In this document: positions 25,236 through 33,640 of the stretch, piece after piece | Layout of the letters: each line of letters begins with the position of its first letter | Numbering within the stretch: position 1 is the first letter of the stretch | Assembly (NCBI RefSeq): GCF_000429125.1 | Contig: NZ_AUBG01000002.1 | Location: forward strand, 310,001-374,000 | DNA length: 64,000 bases | Source of the DNA: Aequorivita capsosiphonis DSM 23843 | Lineage (GTDB): Bacteria > Bacteroidota > Bacteroidia > Flavobacteriales > Flavobacteriaceae | Reading direction: 5' to 3' | Program-made: the position numbers and the translations under genes | Notes under the pieces: model-generated | What the model was told of the DNA's origin: nothing | Seen by the model: only the letters and a program-made list of their open reading frames with translations | Database searches by the model: none

Positions 25236-27647
25236 ATGCAGACAGATCCAAAGACTAACAGCGATATATCCTTTGAAGATTTCAAAGACACAGTTTTAAA
25301 CGATTATAAAATTGCGGTAACCAGTCGTGAATGTAGTTTATTGGGCCGTCGTGAAGTTCTTACCGGAAAAGCAAAATTTGGAATTTTTGGCGATGGAAAA
25401 GAAGTGCCACAATTAGCCTGGGCAAAAGCCTTTAAAAACGGCGATTGGCGTAGTGGATATTACCGCGACCAGACTTTTATGATGGCTATTGGAAAATTGA
25501 CTATTCAACAGTTTTTCGCAGGTCTTTATGGACATACCGATATTAACGCGGATCCAATGAGCGCCGGGAGACAGATGGGTGGCCACTTTGCTACTCACAG
25601 TCTAAATGAAGATGGCAGTTGGAAAAATCTTACCGAGCAGAAAAACAGTAGTCCAGATATTTCACCAACAGCTGGACAGATGCCAAGACTTTTAGGCTTG
25701 GCGCAAGCATCAAAAATATTTAAAAACGTAAAAGGAATTGAAGACAAAAACTTCTCCGTAAAAGGGAATGAGGTTGCTTGGGGAACTATAGGAAATGCCA
25801 GTACTAGTGAAGGTCTTTTTTGGGAAACCATAAACGCCGCTGGTGTTTTGCAAGTTCCCATGGTGATGAGCGTTTGGGATGATGAATACGGAATTTCCGT
25901 TCACGCAAAATATCAAACCACAAAAGAAAATATTTCTGAAGTTTTGAAAGGCTTTCAACGCAATGAAGACGAAAACGGCTATGAAATTATTCGTGTAAAA
26001 GGTTGGGATTACCCAGAGCTTATTGATGTTTACAACCGTGCTTCAAAAATTGCACGCGAAGAACACGTTCCAGTTCTTATACACGTACAGGAATTAACAC
26101 AACCTCAAGGTCACAGTACTAGTGGTTCGCACGAACGTTACAAAAGCAAAGACCGTCTTGGTTGGGAAAGAGAAAATGACTGTAATGTAAAAATGCGTGA
26201 GTGGATCATTGCAAGCGATATTGCTTCGGATGAAACACTGATAGAAATAGAGAAAGAAATAAAAAAACAAGTTCGTGACGGCAAGAAAGCGGCTTGGGAA
26301 GCATTCGTTTCACCTCAGAAAAGCGAACAGGAAGAAGCTGTTCTATTACTTGGAAATCTAGCCGAAAGCAGTTCGAACAAAAATTTCATTGAAAAAATAA
26401 AAGAGGAACTTGCCGCAGATAAAGAACCTTTGCGAAGAGACATTATTGCAGCTTCAAGAAAAGCCTTACGATATGTTACGGGTGAAGATTCTTCTGAAAA
26501 GAAACAACTTCAGGACTGGATCGCTAATTATTTCGAATTAATCCAACCAAAATTTAGTGCGCATCTTTATTCCGAAGCAATAGAGAATGCTAAAACCGTT
26601 GAAGAAGTACTTCCAACTTACGCTGACGATGCCGAAGATGTGGATGGCCGTGTAGTGATAAGAGACAACTTTGATAGTCTTTTTGAAAAACACCCAGAAG
26701 TTTTGATTTTTGGAGAAGACAGTGGCGAAATTGGCGATGTAAACCAAGGCTTGGAAGGAATGCAGGAAAAATACGGTAAACTAAGAGTTGCTGATGCTGG
26801 AATTCGCGAAGCTACCATTATGGGGCAAGGAATCGGGATGGCGATGCGTGGCTTGCGTCCCATTGCTGAAATTCAATATTTAGATTATATACTGTACGCG
26901 CTTCAAATAATGAGTGATGATTTAGTGACGGTTCGTTACAGAACTAACGGCACTCAAAAAGCACCATTGATCGTGCGAACGCGTGGCCACAGACTTGAAG
27001 GTATATGGCATAGTGGCTCACAAATGGGCGGTTTGATTCACTTGTTGCGCGGAATGTATGTTCTAGTACCAAGAAATATGACCAAAGCCGCAGGTTTTTA
27101 TAATACTTTACTAGAAACTGACGAACCTGCTTTAGTGATTGAATGTTTAAACGGCTATCGTTTAAAGGAAAAAATGCCAAATAATCTCGGTGAATTTAAA
27201 ACTCCAATTGGAGTTGTAGAAACAATAAAAGAAGGAACAGATATTACTTTGGTATCCTACGGAAGCACTTTGAGAATTGTTGAAGAAGCTGCAAAAGAAT
27301 TACAACAAGCAGGTATTGATGCTGAAGTAATTGACGTGCAAAGTCTCCTTCCTTTAGATATTAATCACGATATGGTAAAGAGTGTTGCTAAAACCAACAG
27401 ACTTCTCGTTATAGACGAAGATGTTCCCGGTGGAGCTTCTGCCTATATCTTAAACCATATTGTAGAAGAACAGGGAGGTTACAAATATATGGACAGCAAA
27501 CCGCAGACACTTTCAGCTAAAGAGCACCGTCCGTCTTATGGTACCGATGGAGATTATTTTAGCAAGCCTTCATCAGAAGATATCTATGAAAAGGTATATG
27601 AAATTATGCACGAAGCAAATCCTTCGAAATTTCCTAAGTTAAGATAA
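25236..27647 (+). CDS. Fused alpha/beta 2-oxoacid dehydrogenase E1 component
   Basis: An 803-residue thiamin-diphosphate enzyme with the E1-alpha part first (about 1-370) and the E1-beta part second (about 470-800). The alpha part has GYYRDQTFMMAIG, RQMGGHFATHS and a ThDP-region TIGNASTSEGLFWETINAAGVLQVPMVMSVWDDEYGIS. The beta part has IFGEDSGEIGDVNQG, the Glu-containing RVADAGIREATIMGQGIGMAMRGLRPIAEIQY and a C-terminal transketolase domain. Heterotetrameric E1 genes are normally separate, but Bacteroidota commonly fuse them. The substrate is probably a branched-chain 2-oxoacid or pyruvate. No E2 or E3 gene is adjacent. I chose the ATG at 25236 because the longer frame begins inside the promoter. 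Confidence 0.9.
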   Translation: MQTDPKTNSDISFEDFKDTVLNDYKIAVTSRECSLLGRREVLTGKAKFGIFGDGKEVPQLAWAKAFKNGDWRSGYYRDQTFMMAIGKLTIQQFFAGLYGHTDINADPMSAGRQMGGHFATHSLNEDGSWKNLTEQKNSSPDISPTAGQMPRLLGLAQASKIFKNVKGIEDKNFSVKGNEVAWGTIGNASTSEGLFWETINAAGVLQVPMVMSVWDDEYGISVHAKYQTTKENISEVLKGFQRNEDENGYEIIRVKGWDYPELIDVYNRASKIAREEHVPVLIHVQELTQPQGHSTSGSHERYKSKDRLGWERENDCNVKMREWIIASDIASDETLIEIEKEIKKQVRDGKKAAWEAFVSPQKSEQEEAVLLLGNLAESSSNKNFIEKIKEELAADKEPLRRDIIAASRKALRYVTGEDSSEKKQLQDWIANYFELIQPKFSAHLYSEAIENAKTVEEVLPTYADDAEDVDGRVVIRDNFDSLFEKHPEVLIFGEDSGEIGDVNQGLEGMQEKYGKLRVADAGIREATIMGQGIGMAMRGLRPIAEIQYLDYILYALQIMSDDLVTVRYRTNGTQKAPLIVRTRGHRLEGIWHSGSQMGGLIHLLRGMYVLVPRNMTKAAGFYNTLLETDEPALVIECLNGYRLKEKMPNNLGEFKTPIGVVETIKEGTDITLVSYGSTLRIVEEAAKELQQAGIDAEVIDVQSLLPLDINHDMVKSVAKTNRLLVIDEDVPGGASAYILNHIVEEQGGYKYMDSKPQTLSAKEHRPSYGTDGDYFSKPSSEDIYEKVYEIMHEANPSKFPKLR

Positions 27648-27712
27648 AGCTAAAGTTCTGCGAACATAGTCTAGGTTGCGTAAATTATAGAAGAATTTAA
27701 AAACCATCTGCT

Positions 27713-28234
27713 ATGAAATACATTACTTCGTTCGTTTTATCTATTTTTCTAATTTCAATAAGCCACTCACAGGTCATAACAGATAATGTTCGTGATGTTT
27801 CTGAAAGAGAAGTGCCCAGGGCTGTTAAGGAAAATCAAAAGTCATTTTTTCCTTTAAAATTTAATACGAATTGGCAGGCTATATCTATAAGTGAAGTTAT
27901 TGATCCTAAAAGTTTGAGATATGTTGCAAAATTTGAAGATGGTGATAGATCAGGGTTTACAGCCTCATACCTTCCAAGTGGACTATTGATTTTCAATTCA
28001 GAATTCATGCCCGCTAAAATAATTCCGTTAGATATTCGACTTGATATAGCCAAAGAATTTGAAAAATTTTCAATTGAATCTGCAGTTTTTATAACTTTTT
28101 ACAAGCCCAATAGAAAAATTTATATGGTGAAATTACTTCGAGATACCGGATTTTTCTATGTTTATTATAATGCTGACGGTATAAAACTACCCGAAACTAC
28201 CATTTCACCAGAATTAGTGGTGTTGAAGAAATAG
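27713..28234 (+). CDS. Exported hypothetical protein
   Basis: A 173-residue protein with a signal peptide (MKYITSFVLSIFLISISHS, cleavage before QV). The mature part has the rhythm of PepSY-like domains: a helix containing VPRAVKENQKSFFP, then strands such as RYVAKFEDGDRSGFTASYLPSGLLIF, repeated in weaker form near the end. This is pattern recognition only. It starts 66 bases after the E1 gene on the same strand. GGGG/CCCC (28314-28330) forms a small hairpin downstream. Confidence 0.6.
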   Translation: MKYITSFVLSIFLISISHSQVITDNVRDVSEREVPRAVKENQKSFFPLKFNTNWQAISISEVIDPKSLRYVAKFEDGDRSGFTASYLPSGLLIFNSEFMPAKIIPLDIRLDIAKEFEKFSIESAVFITFYKPNRKIYMVKLLRDTGFFYVYYNADGIKLPETTISPELVVLKK

Positions 28235-28416
28235 GGGCCGCAGTTAATTCTTTAATTTCAATCGAATTGATTAACATTCATTTTAAATTTTTTTTTATTT
28301 TAAAATGAAAATTATTAGGGGTATTCCCCCAAATTTCAATTTAATTCAATAAATATTTGGATTTTAAATTAATTTTATTCTATATTAGCCATCTAATTAA
28401 GAAAAGAAACAAGTTT

Positions 28417-28461
28417 ATGTCATTCATCAGTTTAAATAATAATAATAACGAGCTGCCGTAA
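28417..28461 (+). CDS. Asparagine-rich leader peptide of asnB
   Basis: A 14-codon frame encodes MSFISLNNNNNELP, with five consecutive Asn codons (AAT x4, AAC; 28435-28449) and a TAA at 28459-28461. It lies 22 bases upstream of a perfect terminator and 215 bases upstream of asparagine synthetase. Leader peptides rich in the end-product amino acid define ribosome-mediated attenuators such as trp and his. I therefore read this as an Asn sensor. ACAAGTTT (28409-28416), just before the ATG, is complementary to AAACTTGT (28465-28472), just after the stop. Confidence 0.8.
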   Translation: MSFISLNNNNNELP

Positions 28462-28482
28462 CACAAACTTGTCGCGATATAC

Positions 28483-28518
28483 AGCCCGTCAGGTTTATTC
28501 CTGACGGGCTTTTTTTTT
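28483..28518 (+). terminator. asnB attenuator terminator
   Basis: AGCCCGTCAGG (28483-28493) and CCTGACGGGCT (28500-28510) form a perfect 11-bp stem with a six-base loop, followed by eight T residues. CGAGCTG (28449-28455), at the end of the leader frame, can pair with CAGCCCG (28482-28488) with one mismatch and would block the terminator. A ribosome stalled on the Asn codons leaves it free; one at the stop codon covers it. Confidence 0.85.
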
Positions 28519-28675
28519 GGCTTCGATTCATCCCGTTGAAAAAACGGGATTACTCAGCCACCTTAAATTTTCAAGTTTCATTCAAACTCTAGAATTAATC
28601 ATTTAGTAGAACTCAATATAAAATAATAATTATAGAAGTTTCGAATTAACGAATTAACCAAATAAAAATAATATT

Positions 28676-30364
28676 ATGTGTGGAATTGTATGTGCATTCG
28701 ATCTAAAAAGGCCCTCGGAAGAGCTACGGCCTCAATTATTAACTATGGCAAAACGTCTGAGACATCGTGGTCCTGACTGGAGCGGAGTTTTTAGCAATAA
28801 GAATGCTATTATGGCTCACGAACGTTTGGCCATTGTAGACCCTACTTCGGGGAAACAACCGTTGTTTTCTGAAGATAAAAAGCTAGTTTTAGCTGCCAAT
28901 GGCGAAATTTACAATCATTTGGAACTTCGTAAACAATTTGAAGGTAAATACAACTTTCAAACAAAAAGCGATTGTGAAGTAATCTTGGCACTTTTCAAAG
29001 AAAAAGGCCCTTCCTTTTTGGATGAGCTTAACGGAATCTTCGGCTTCGCTTTATATGATGTTGATACAAATGAATATCTAATTGCACGCGATCATATGGG
29101 GATCATCCCTCTTTATATGGGTTGGGATAAAGATGGTACTTTTTATGTCGCGAGTGAGCTAAAAGCTTTGGAAGGTTTCTGTACTAAAATTGAACTCTTC
29201 CCTCCTGGTCATTATTTGCACAGCAGCAACGGTCAACTAACGCGATGGTGGACCCGTGATTGGATGGAATTCAATACGGTAAAAGAAAATGAAACGAGCA
29301 TTGAAGATCTGCGTGATGCCTTAGATGCAGCCGTAAAAAGACAACTGATGAGCGATGTACCTTATGGTGTTTTACTTTCGGGAGGATTAGATTCTTCTAT
29401 TACCTCTGCCCTAGCCAAAAAATACGCTGATAAACGTGTGGAATCAGGTGACACCGAAGGAGCCTGGTACCCAAGACTGCATTCCTTTGCCGTTGGTTTA
29501 GATGGATCGCCAGACTTAGCGGCAGCTAAAATAGTTGCAGACCACCTCGACACTGTACATCACGAAATAAATTTCACCATTCAGGAAGGTTTAGATGCCA
29601 TTCAAGATGTTATTTATCACGTAGAAACTTATGATATTACAACCATCCGCGCTTCTACCCCGATGTTCTTATTGGCACGCGCCATTAAGGCAATGGGTAT
29701 AAAAATGGTGCTTTCAGGCGAAGGCGCCGACGAGATTTTTGGAGGATATCTATATTTCCACAAAGCGCCTTCAGCAAAAGATTTTCACGAAGAAAACGTA
29801 CGAAAATTAGATAAACTACATATGTACGATTGCCTTCGTGCCAATAAATCCTTGGCTTCTTGGGGTATTGAAGGCCGAGTTCCTTTCCTCGACAAAGAAT
29901 TTATGGATGTTGCCATGCGCCTCAACCCAAAGGACAAAATGATAATTGCCGGAAAAAAAGGATCAAAAGACAAACAAGCCATGGAAAAATGGGTGCTTCG
30001 CGAAGCCTTTGGAGATATGCTGCCACCAGAAGTAGCGTGGCGACAAAAAGAGCAATTTAGCGACGGCGTAGGTTATAGCTGGATTGACTCCTTAAAAGAA
30101 ATGGTAAACGAAAAAGTAACGGACGATCAAATAGCCAATGCCCATTACCGCTTCCCAATTCAGACTCCCACCAGTAAAGAAGAGTTCTACTACAGAACCA
30201 TTTTTGAAGACCACTTCCCTAGTGATGCAGCGGCCTTAACAGTGCCAAGCGTGCCAAGTGTGGCCTGCAGCAGCCAAGTTGCATTGGATTGGGATGAGAG
30301 TTTTAAGAATATGAACGACCCTAGCGGACGGGCTGTTGCCAGTGTACACGATGACGCTTACTAG
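28676..30364 (+). CDS. asnB: Asparagine synthetase B, glutamine-hydrolysing
   Basis: A 562-residue enzyme that converts aspartate, glutamine and ATP to asparagine. The N-terminal class II amidotransferase begins MCGIVCAFD with nucleophile Cys2 after Met removal, and has RHRGPDWSG and NGEIYNH. The synthetase domain has the PP-loop SGGLDSS near residue 235 and SGEGADEIFGGY. The length is that of AsnB. It is preceded by an Asn-codon leader peptide and terminator and followed by a terminator, so it is a monocistronic, probably attenuated unit. Confidence 0.97.
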   Translation: MCGIVCAFDLKRPSEELRPQLLTMAKRLRHRGPDWSGVFSNKNAIMAHERLAIVDPTSGKQPLFSEDKKLVLAANGEIYNHLELRKQFEGKYNFQTKSDCEVILALFKEKGPSFLDELNGIFGFALYDVDTNEYLIARDHMGIIPLYMGWDKDGTFYVASELKALEGFCTKIELFPPGHYLHSSNGQLTRWWTRDWMEFNTVKENETSIEDLRDALDAAVKRQLMSDVPYGVLLSGGLDSSITSALAKKYADKRVESGDTEGAWYPRLHSFAVGLDGSPDLAAAKIVADHLDTVHHEINFTIQEGLDAIQDVIYHVETYDITTIRASTPMFLLARAIKAMGIKMVLSGEGADEIFGGYLYFHKAPSAKDFHEENVRKLDKLHMYDCLRANKSLASWGIEGRVPFLDKEFMDVAMRLNPKDKMIIAGKKGSKDKQAMEKWVLREAFGDMLPPEVAWRQKEQFSDGVGYSWIDSLKEMVNEKVTDDQIANAHYRFPIQTPTSKEEFYYRTIFEDHFPSDAAALTVPSVPSVACSSQVALDWDESFKNMNDPSGRAVASVHDDAY

Positions 30365-30431
30365 AATGGATAATGTTTAATGAATAATTACTAATCAAAA
30401 TTATACATTAAACATTGGTCATTATACAATC

Positions 30432-30468
30432 AAAAGTACCTTGGATTTTATCTGGGGTGCTTTTTTTT
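30432..30468 (+). terminator. asnB terminator
   Basis: AAAAGTACC (30432-30440) pairs with GGTGCTTTT (30456 onward) with one G-T pair, followed by eight T residues. Confidence 0.75.
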
Positions 30469-30628
30469 ATGTGAGTGTGAATAAGGATTTAACAACTTCT
30501 AAATTAAAACTGTTAAAGGATTCATATTTAGGCTATATTTGAGTGTTAACCGGGAAAATTTACGGTATAAAGCATATAAATATAACTTTATAACGAGTTG
30601 TACTGCATTTAAGAAAAACCGTTATTTA

Positions 30629-31495
30629 ATGAACAAACTTCTGTTTTTAATAATATTTATTTCTTCATTGATATCGTGTCAAGAGAAAAAATCTGATTTT
30701 AAAATAACTCAATTCGAAGGAACAGAAAAAAACGGTCAAATTTCTAAAGAAGTTAAATACAATGATAACGGACAAATAAAGTTTGCAAAGCTGACAGGAT
30801 TTAAAACAACGAAATACATTAGTTCTGCTGACTTCGAAGAAACTTATTTTTATAAAGATACTCTTCTGATTAAAACTCTTATATATTACCCCAATTCAAT
30901 TGATGCTGACAGCGCAAGAACCGAATATCGATATAATAATAAAAATCAATTGATTGAGCGAGCACAATATGACTACAAAAAAAGATTGAAAAAAACTCTT
31001 GAATTTGGAGATTGTCTAATTGATTCGACCGATTATGAACCACAAGCGACGTGGAAATTAGAGTCAAGAATTGAATACAAATATGATGATGCGGGCAGAA
31101 AAATCGAATATTACGCACCAGAAACTCATTGGGATAGTCAAAACCATTATTATTACGAATATAACAGTCAAGACTGTTTGATAAAAGAAACGTCATTGAA
31201 CGATAACAAGTTAATTTGGGAAAAACACTTTGACTATTTAGAAAATGGTTACGACTATTTTTACAACCGATTACCAATTACAAAAATTGAGAATAAATCG
31301 GATTGGCCATACTTTTATAAAGTTAGATATGTAAAAGATAATAAGGGAAACATTTTGGAAGAAAGTGAAAAAGGAAAAGATGGGACTTTAAACTATCGAA
31401 TTATAAGAGAATTTAAAAATAATAGGATAATTAATGAAAAAAGATATAACCGAAATAACGATTTGGAATTAACCTATATTTACGATTACGAGTAG
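30629..31495 (+). CDS. Lipoprotein with YD-like repeats, in a cassette-like setting
   Basis: A 288-residue lipoprotein. MNKLLFLIIFISSLISC gives a lipobox with Cys17. The rest contains loose repeats of the form EYRYNNKNQLIERAQYDYKKR, EYKYDDAGRKIEYY and YEYNSQDCLIKETSL, typical of RHS/YD-type beta strands and of toothed immunity-like or antigen-like proteins. It is more AT-rich than its neighbours. I chose the ATG at 30629, where the lipoprotein signal begins. The gene is bracketed by the inverted sequence GTTGTACTGC (30597-30606) and GCAGTACAAC (31503-31512), which suggests it was inserted as a unit. Function is unknown. Confidence 0.65.
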   Translation: MNKLLFLIIFISSLISCQEKKSDFKITQFEGTEKNGQISKEVKYNDNGQIKFAKLTGFKTTKYISSADFEETYFYKDTLLIKTLIYYPNSIDADSARTEYRYNNKNQLIERAQYDYKKRLKKTLEFGDCLIDSTDYEPQATWKLESRIEYKYDDAGRKIEYYAPETHWDSQNHYYYEYNSQDCLIKETSLNDNKLIWEKHFDYLENGYDYFYNRLPITKIENKSDWPYFYKVRYVKDNKGNILEESEKGKDGTLNYRIIREFKNNRIINEKRYNRNNDLELTYIYDYE

Positions 31496-31502
31496 GAAAA
31501 AC

Positions 31503-31702
31503 GCAGTACAACAACGTATATAAAACATAGTGCGAGCCGTTGCTAACACGAAGGTTCGGGCTTTTTTGCGAAGTCGCCAAATTTTTAAATTTGGCTAATC
31601 GGGAAAAGAAAGATAATTAGAAAAATTTAAAAATTCGGCTTGTGCTTAATCGAAAAGTAAACGCTTATTTTCTGCACTACGTTTCATATACAAGACCGTT
31701 AC
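31503..31702. repeat. Nested inverted-repeat element downstream of the lipoprotein gene
   Basis: Three symmetric pairs are visible. TATATAAAACATAGTGC (31517-31533) is complementary, 15 of 17, to 31674-31690. GCCAAATTTTTAAATTT (31576-31592) is complementary, 16 of 17, to 31623-31639. GCAGTACAAC at 31503 matches GTTGTACTGC upstream of the gene. The whole could fold as one long imperfect hairpin of about 190 bases, in the manner of large attC-like or MITE-like elements. I see no open reading frame inside it. Confidence 0.55.
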
Positions 31703-31730
31703 CAAATAGCTTAGAAATGGAGATAAAATA

Positions 31731-31766
31731 AAAAATCCGCAATCTTTTTATAGAAAGCGGATTTTT
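31731..31766. terminator. Bidirectional terminator
   Basis: AAAAATCCGC (31731-31740) pairs with GCGGATTTTT (31757-31766), with A- and T-runs outside. It ends the desaturase transcript on the minus strand. Confidence 0.8.
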
Positions 31767-31784
31767 AATGTATTTCAACAATTT

Positions 31785-32540
31785 TTAAACCTCTCTACGT
31801 ACCACCTGTGTGATAGGTTTAAGCTTTATAATTCTTAAAGCGTGCAGTACCTGCATAATTTTATAAGTTATATCCAACTCATGCCAGCGAACGCCGCCAA
31901 AGTTAGCTCGGCTCGCGTGCTTATGGTGATTGTTGTGATAGCCTTCGCCCATCATTAAAAAATCAAAAGGTAATAGATTTTTTGAAGTGTCTTTAGATTT
32001 AAAGTTAACGTATCCATAGATATGAGCGTACCAATTTATAATTACTCCGTGGATTGGCGCCATAAATAGTGCTACTGGAAAAATTAACCATTGCCACCAA
32101 GCAGTTGCAAAATAAAGAAAAAAAGCAAAATATAAAAGCCCCCAGCTAATCCTGGAGAAACTAGAACTGGCAAAACTATCAAAACGTTCCCATTGCGGAA
32201 CATTCTTGGTGAATTTTTCATCTACTTCAATACGCTTCTGGTTGATATCTGCATAAATGTTTTTGGTTCGCCACATCATTGAAAAAACACTAGCGTCATA
32301 TTTTGGGGAATGTGGATCGTCCTCTGTATCGGCAAAGGCATGGTGCATCCTGTGCATAACTCCGTAACCATAGGCACTTAAGTAGTTTGAACCTTGAAAA
32401 AACCACGTTAATACAAAGGTGATTTTTTCAGTTATTTTGGGCATTGTAAAGGATTGGTGCGCAGCATAACGGTGCAAAAAGAAAGTTTGAAAAAACAAAC
32501 CTCCATACCAAAGCACCACTATAAATATTAAAATTGTCAT
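31785..32540 (-). CDS. Acyl-CoA/fatty acid desaturase
   Basis: A 251-residue integral membrane di-iron desaturase with the three His boxes in order: HRYAAH (23-28), HRMHH (63-67) and HNNHH (about 203-207, in EGYHNNHHKHASR). Four hydrophobic segments surround them. Such enzymes place a double bond in acyl chains, often delta-9, and help membrane fluidity in the cold. At 251 residues it is somewhat short but complete in motifs. It lies 57 bases downstream of a Crp-like regulator gene on the same strand. Confidence 0.9.
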   Translation of the reverse strand: MTILIFIVVLWYGGLFFQTFFLHRYAAHQSFTMPKITEKITFVLTWFFQGSNYLSAYGYGVMHRMHHAFADTEDDPHSPKYDASVFSMMWRTKNIYADINQKRIEVDEKFTKNVPQWERFDSFASSSFSRISWGLLYFAFFLYFATAWWQWLIFPVALFMAPIHGVIINWYAHIYGYVNFKSKDTSKNLLPFDFLMMGEGYHNNHHKHASRANFGGVRWHELDITYKIMQVLHALRIIKLKPITQVVRREV

Positions 32541-32597
32541 TAGCTATTTTTTTTTACAAAGTTACTTGCAATAGCCAAGCCAAACAATGAACTTAGG

Positions 32598-33170
32598 TCA
32601 ACTAATACGTTTCCGAATTCGGCTTAAGGCTTGTGGAGTAACCCCGATATAGGAGCTTAGGTATTTAAGTGGAATATCATTTATAAAATCGCGACGATTC
32701 TTAAATAGTTTTAAATACCGCTCTTCAGCAGTTTCATTAAGAAGTGATTGTTCTCGTTTTGATTTTAGAAGAAAAAGACGTTCGGCAGTTAGTCTGCCTA
32801 TTAAGTTTCCAAATTGGGTGTTGGCATATACGTCCTGAAGATCTGTATAAGAAATGCTATACATATGCGTTTCAGATAATGCCTCCAACTCATATAATGA
32901 TGGCTTTCTGGTTAAAAATGAATCGTATGCACTTATAAATTGATTTTTAAAACTAAAACTAAATGTTACTTCCTTTTCCACAAATTCCTTCGGAAGATAA
33001 AACCGTACCACACCTTTTTTTATAAAGGAAATATAATTTTCTATTTCCCCCAATTTTAGAAAAACAGATTTCTTACTGAAATTTCTTTCTACCAGTCTAG
33101 AGGAAAAATATTGCCAATCGTCATCAGATATTTTTGATATGGCTTCGATATACTTTCGGATAAATTCCAT
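32598..33170 (-). CDS. Crp/Fnr family transcriptional regulator
   Basis: A 190-residue protein. The N-terminal cyclic-nucleotide-binding-type beta roll (about 20-115) has the pattern KSVFLKLGEIENYISFIKKGVVRFYLP. The C-terminal helix-turn-helix reads IPLKYLSSYIGVTPQALSRIRKRIS. The canonical cAMP-binding RS pair is absent, as is usual in this Bacteroidota group, so the ligand is unknown. It precedes the desaturase on the same strand and may control it (inference). Confidence 0.85.
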   Translation of the reverse strand: MEFIRKYIEAISKISDDDWQYFSSRLVERNFSKKSVFLKLGEIENYISFIKKGVVRFYLPKEFVEKEVTFSFSFKNQFISAYDSFLTRKPSLYELEALSETHMYSISYTDLQDVYANTQFGNLIGRLTAERLFLLKSKREQSLLNETAEERYLKLFKNRRDFINDIPLKYLSSYIGVTPQALSRIRKRIS

Positions 33171-33265
33171 TTATTCATTTAATTTTTTTGACACTCTTTA
33201 ATTACGGAAGAAATACAATTTATAAATTTTAAAAACCATAACATTCTGATTCTTCGCTTTTAGTT

Positions 33266-33526
33266 CTATTTTTTACTGCTAACTGGAACTGATACTAATT
33301 TACTGTAATTCAAGGCTCGCACGTGTTTAAGACTTATACTCACAAAGCTGCTCAAAATTATCATATTCTTTTCGCTGCGTCTAATGTTCAGGTCAGAAAT
33401 TAGTGCCAACAATAACACTTTTCGATAAATATTTGATAGATTAAATGTAAGATTAGTTCCATTATCACTAATATAAAAACAGGAGTTACCTAATAATCCG
33501 ACAGTTACCTTCCCGTCCGTTTTCAT
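33266..33526 (-). CDS. Doubtful small ORF in a 470-base gap
   Basis: An 86-codon frame (MKTDGKVTVGLLGNSCFYIS...VSSKK) lies in the otherwise featureless stretch 33171-33640 between the Crp-like gene and the sterol desaturase-type gene. It has no recognised domain, no clear -7 box and no terminator. It could be a gene remnant or chance. I see nothing else in this gap. Confidence 0.2.
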   Translation of the reverse strand: MKTDGKVTVGLLGNSCFYISDNGTNLTFNLSNIYRKVLLLALISDLNIRRSEKNMIILSSFVSISLKHVRALNYSKLVSVPVSSKK

Positions 33527-33640
33527 CAATAACCAATTAACGTTCAATATTATCCCATTTAAGCACCTATAAGATTTATAAAAATCATATATTGCGGAAA
33601 TTAGCTATCCACAACCTACACTTACTTAAAATTTTAATAA

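Noticed and set aside
28276-28320. T-rich stretch after the 27713 gene as a terminator
   Set aside because: The T-run at 28289-28298 has no stem before it; a small GGGG/CCCC hairpin follows, too weak to claim.
31503-31702. Named insertion sequence
   Set aside because: No transposase or target duplication is visible; only inverted repeats, so it is reported as a repeat element.
33266-33526. Confident gene in the 33 kb gap
   Set aside because: No promoter, terminator or recognisable domain; kept only as a low-confidence entry.
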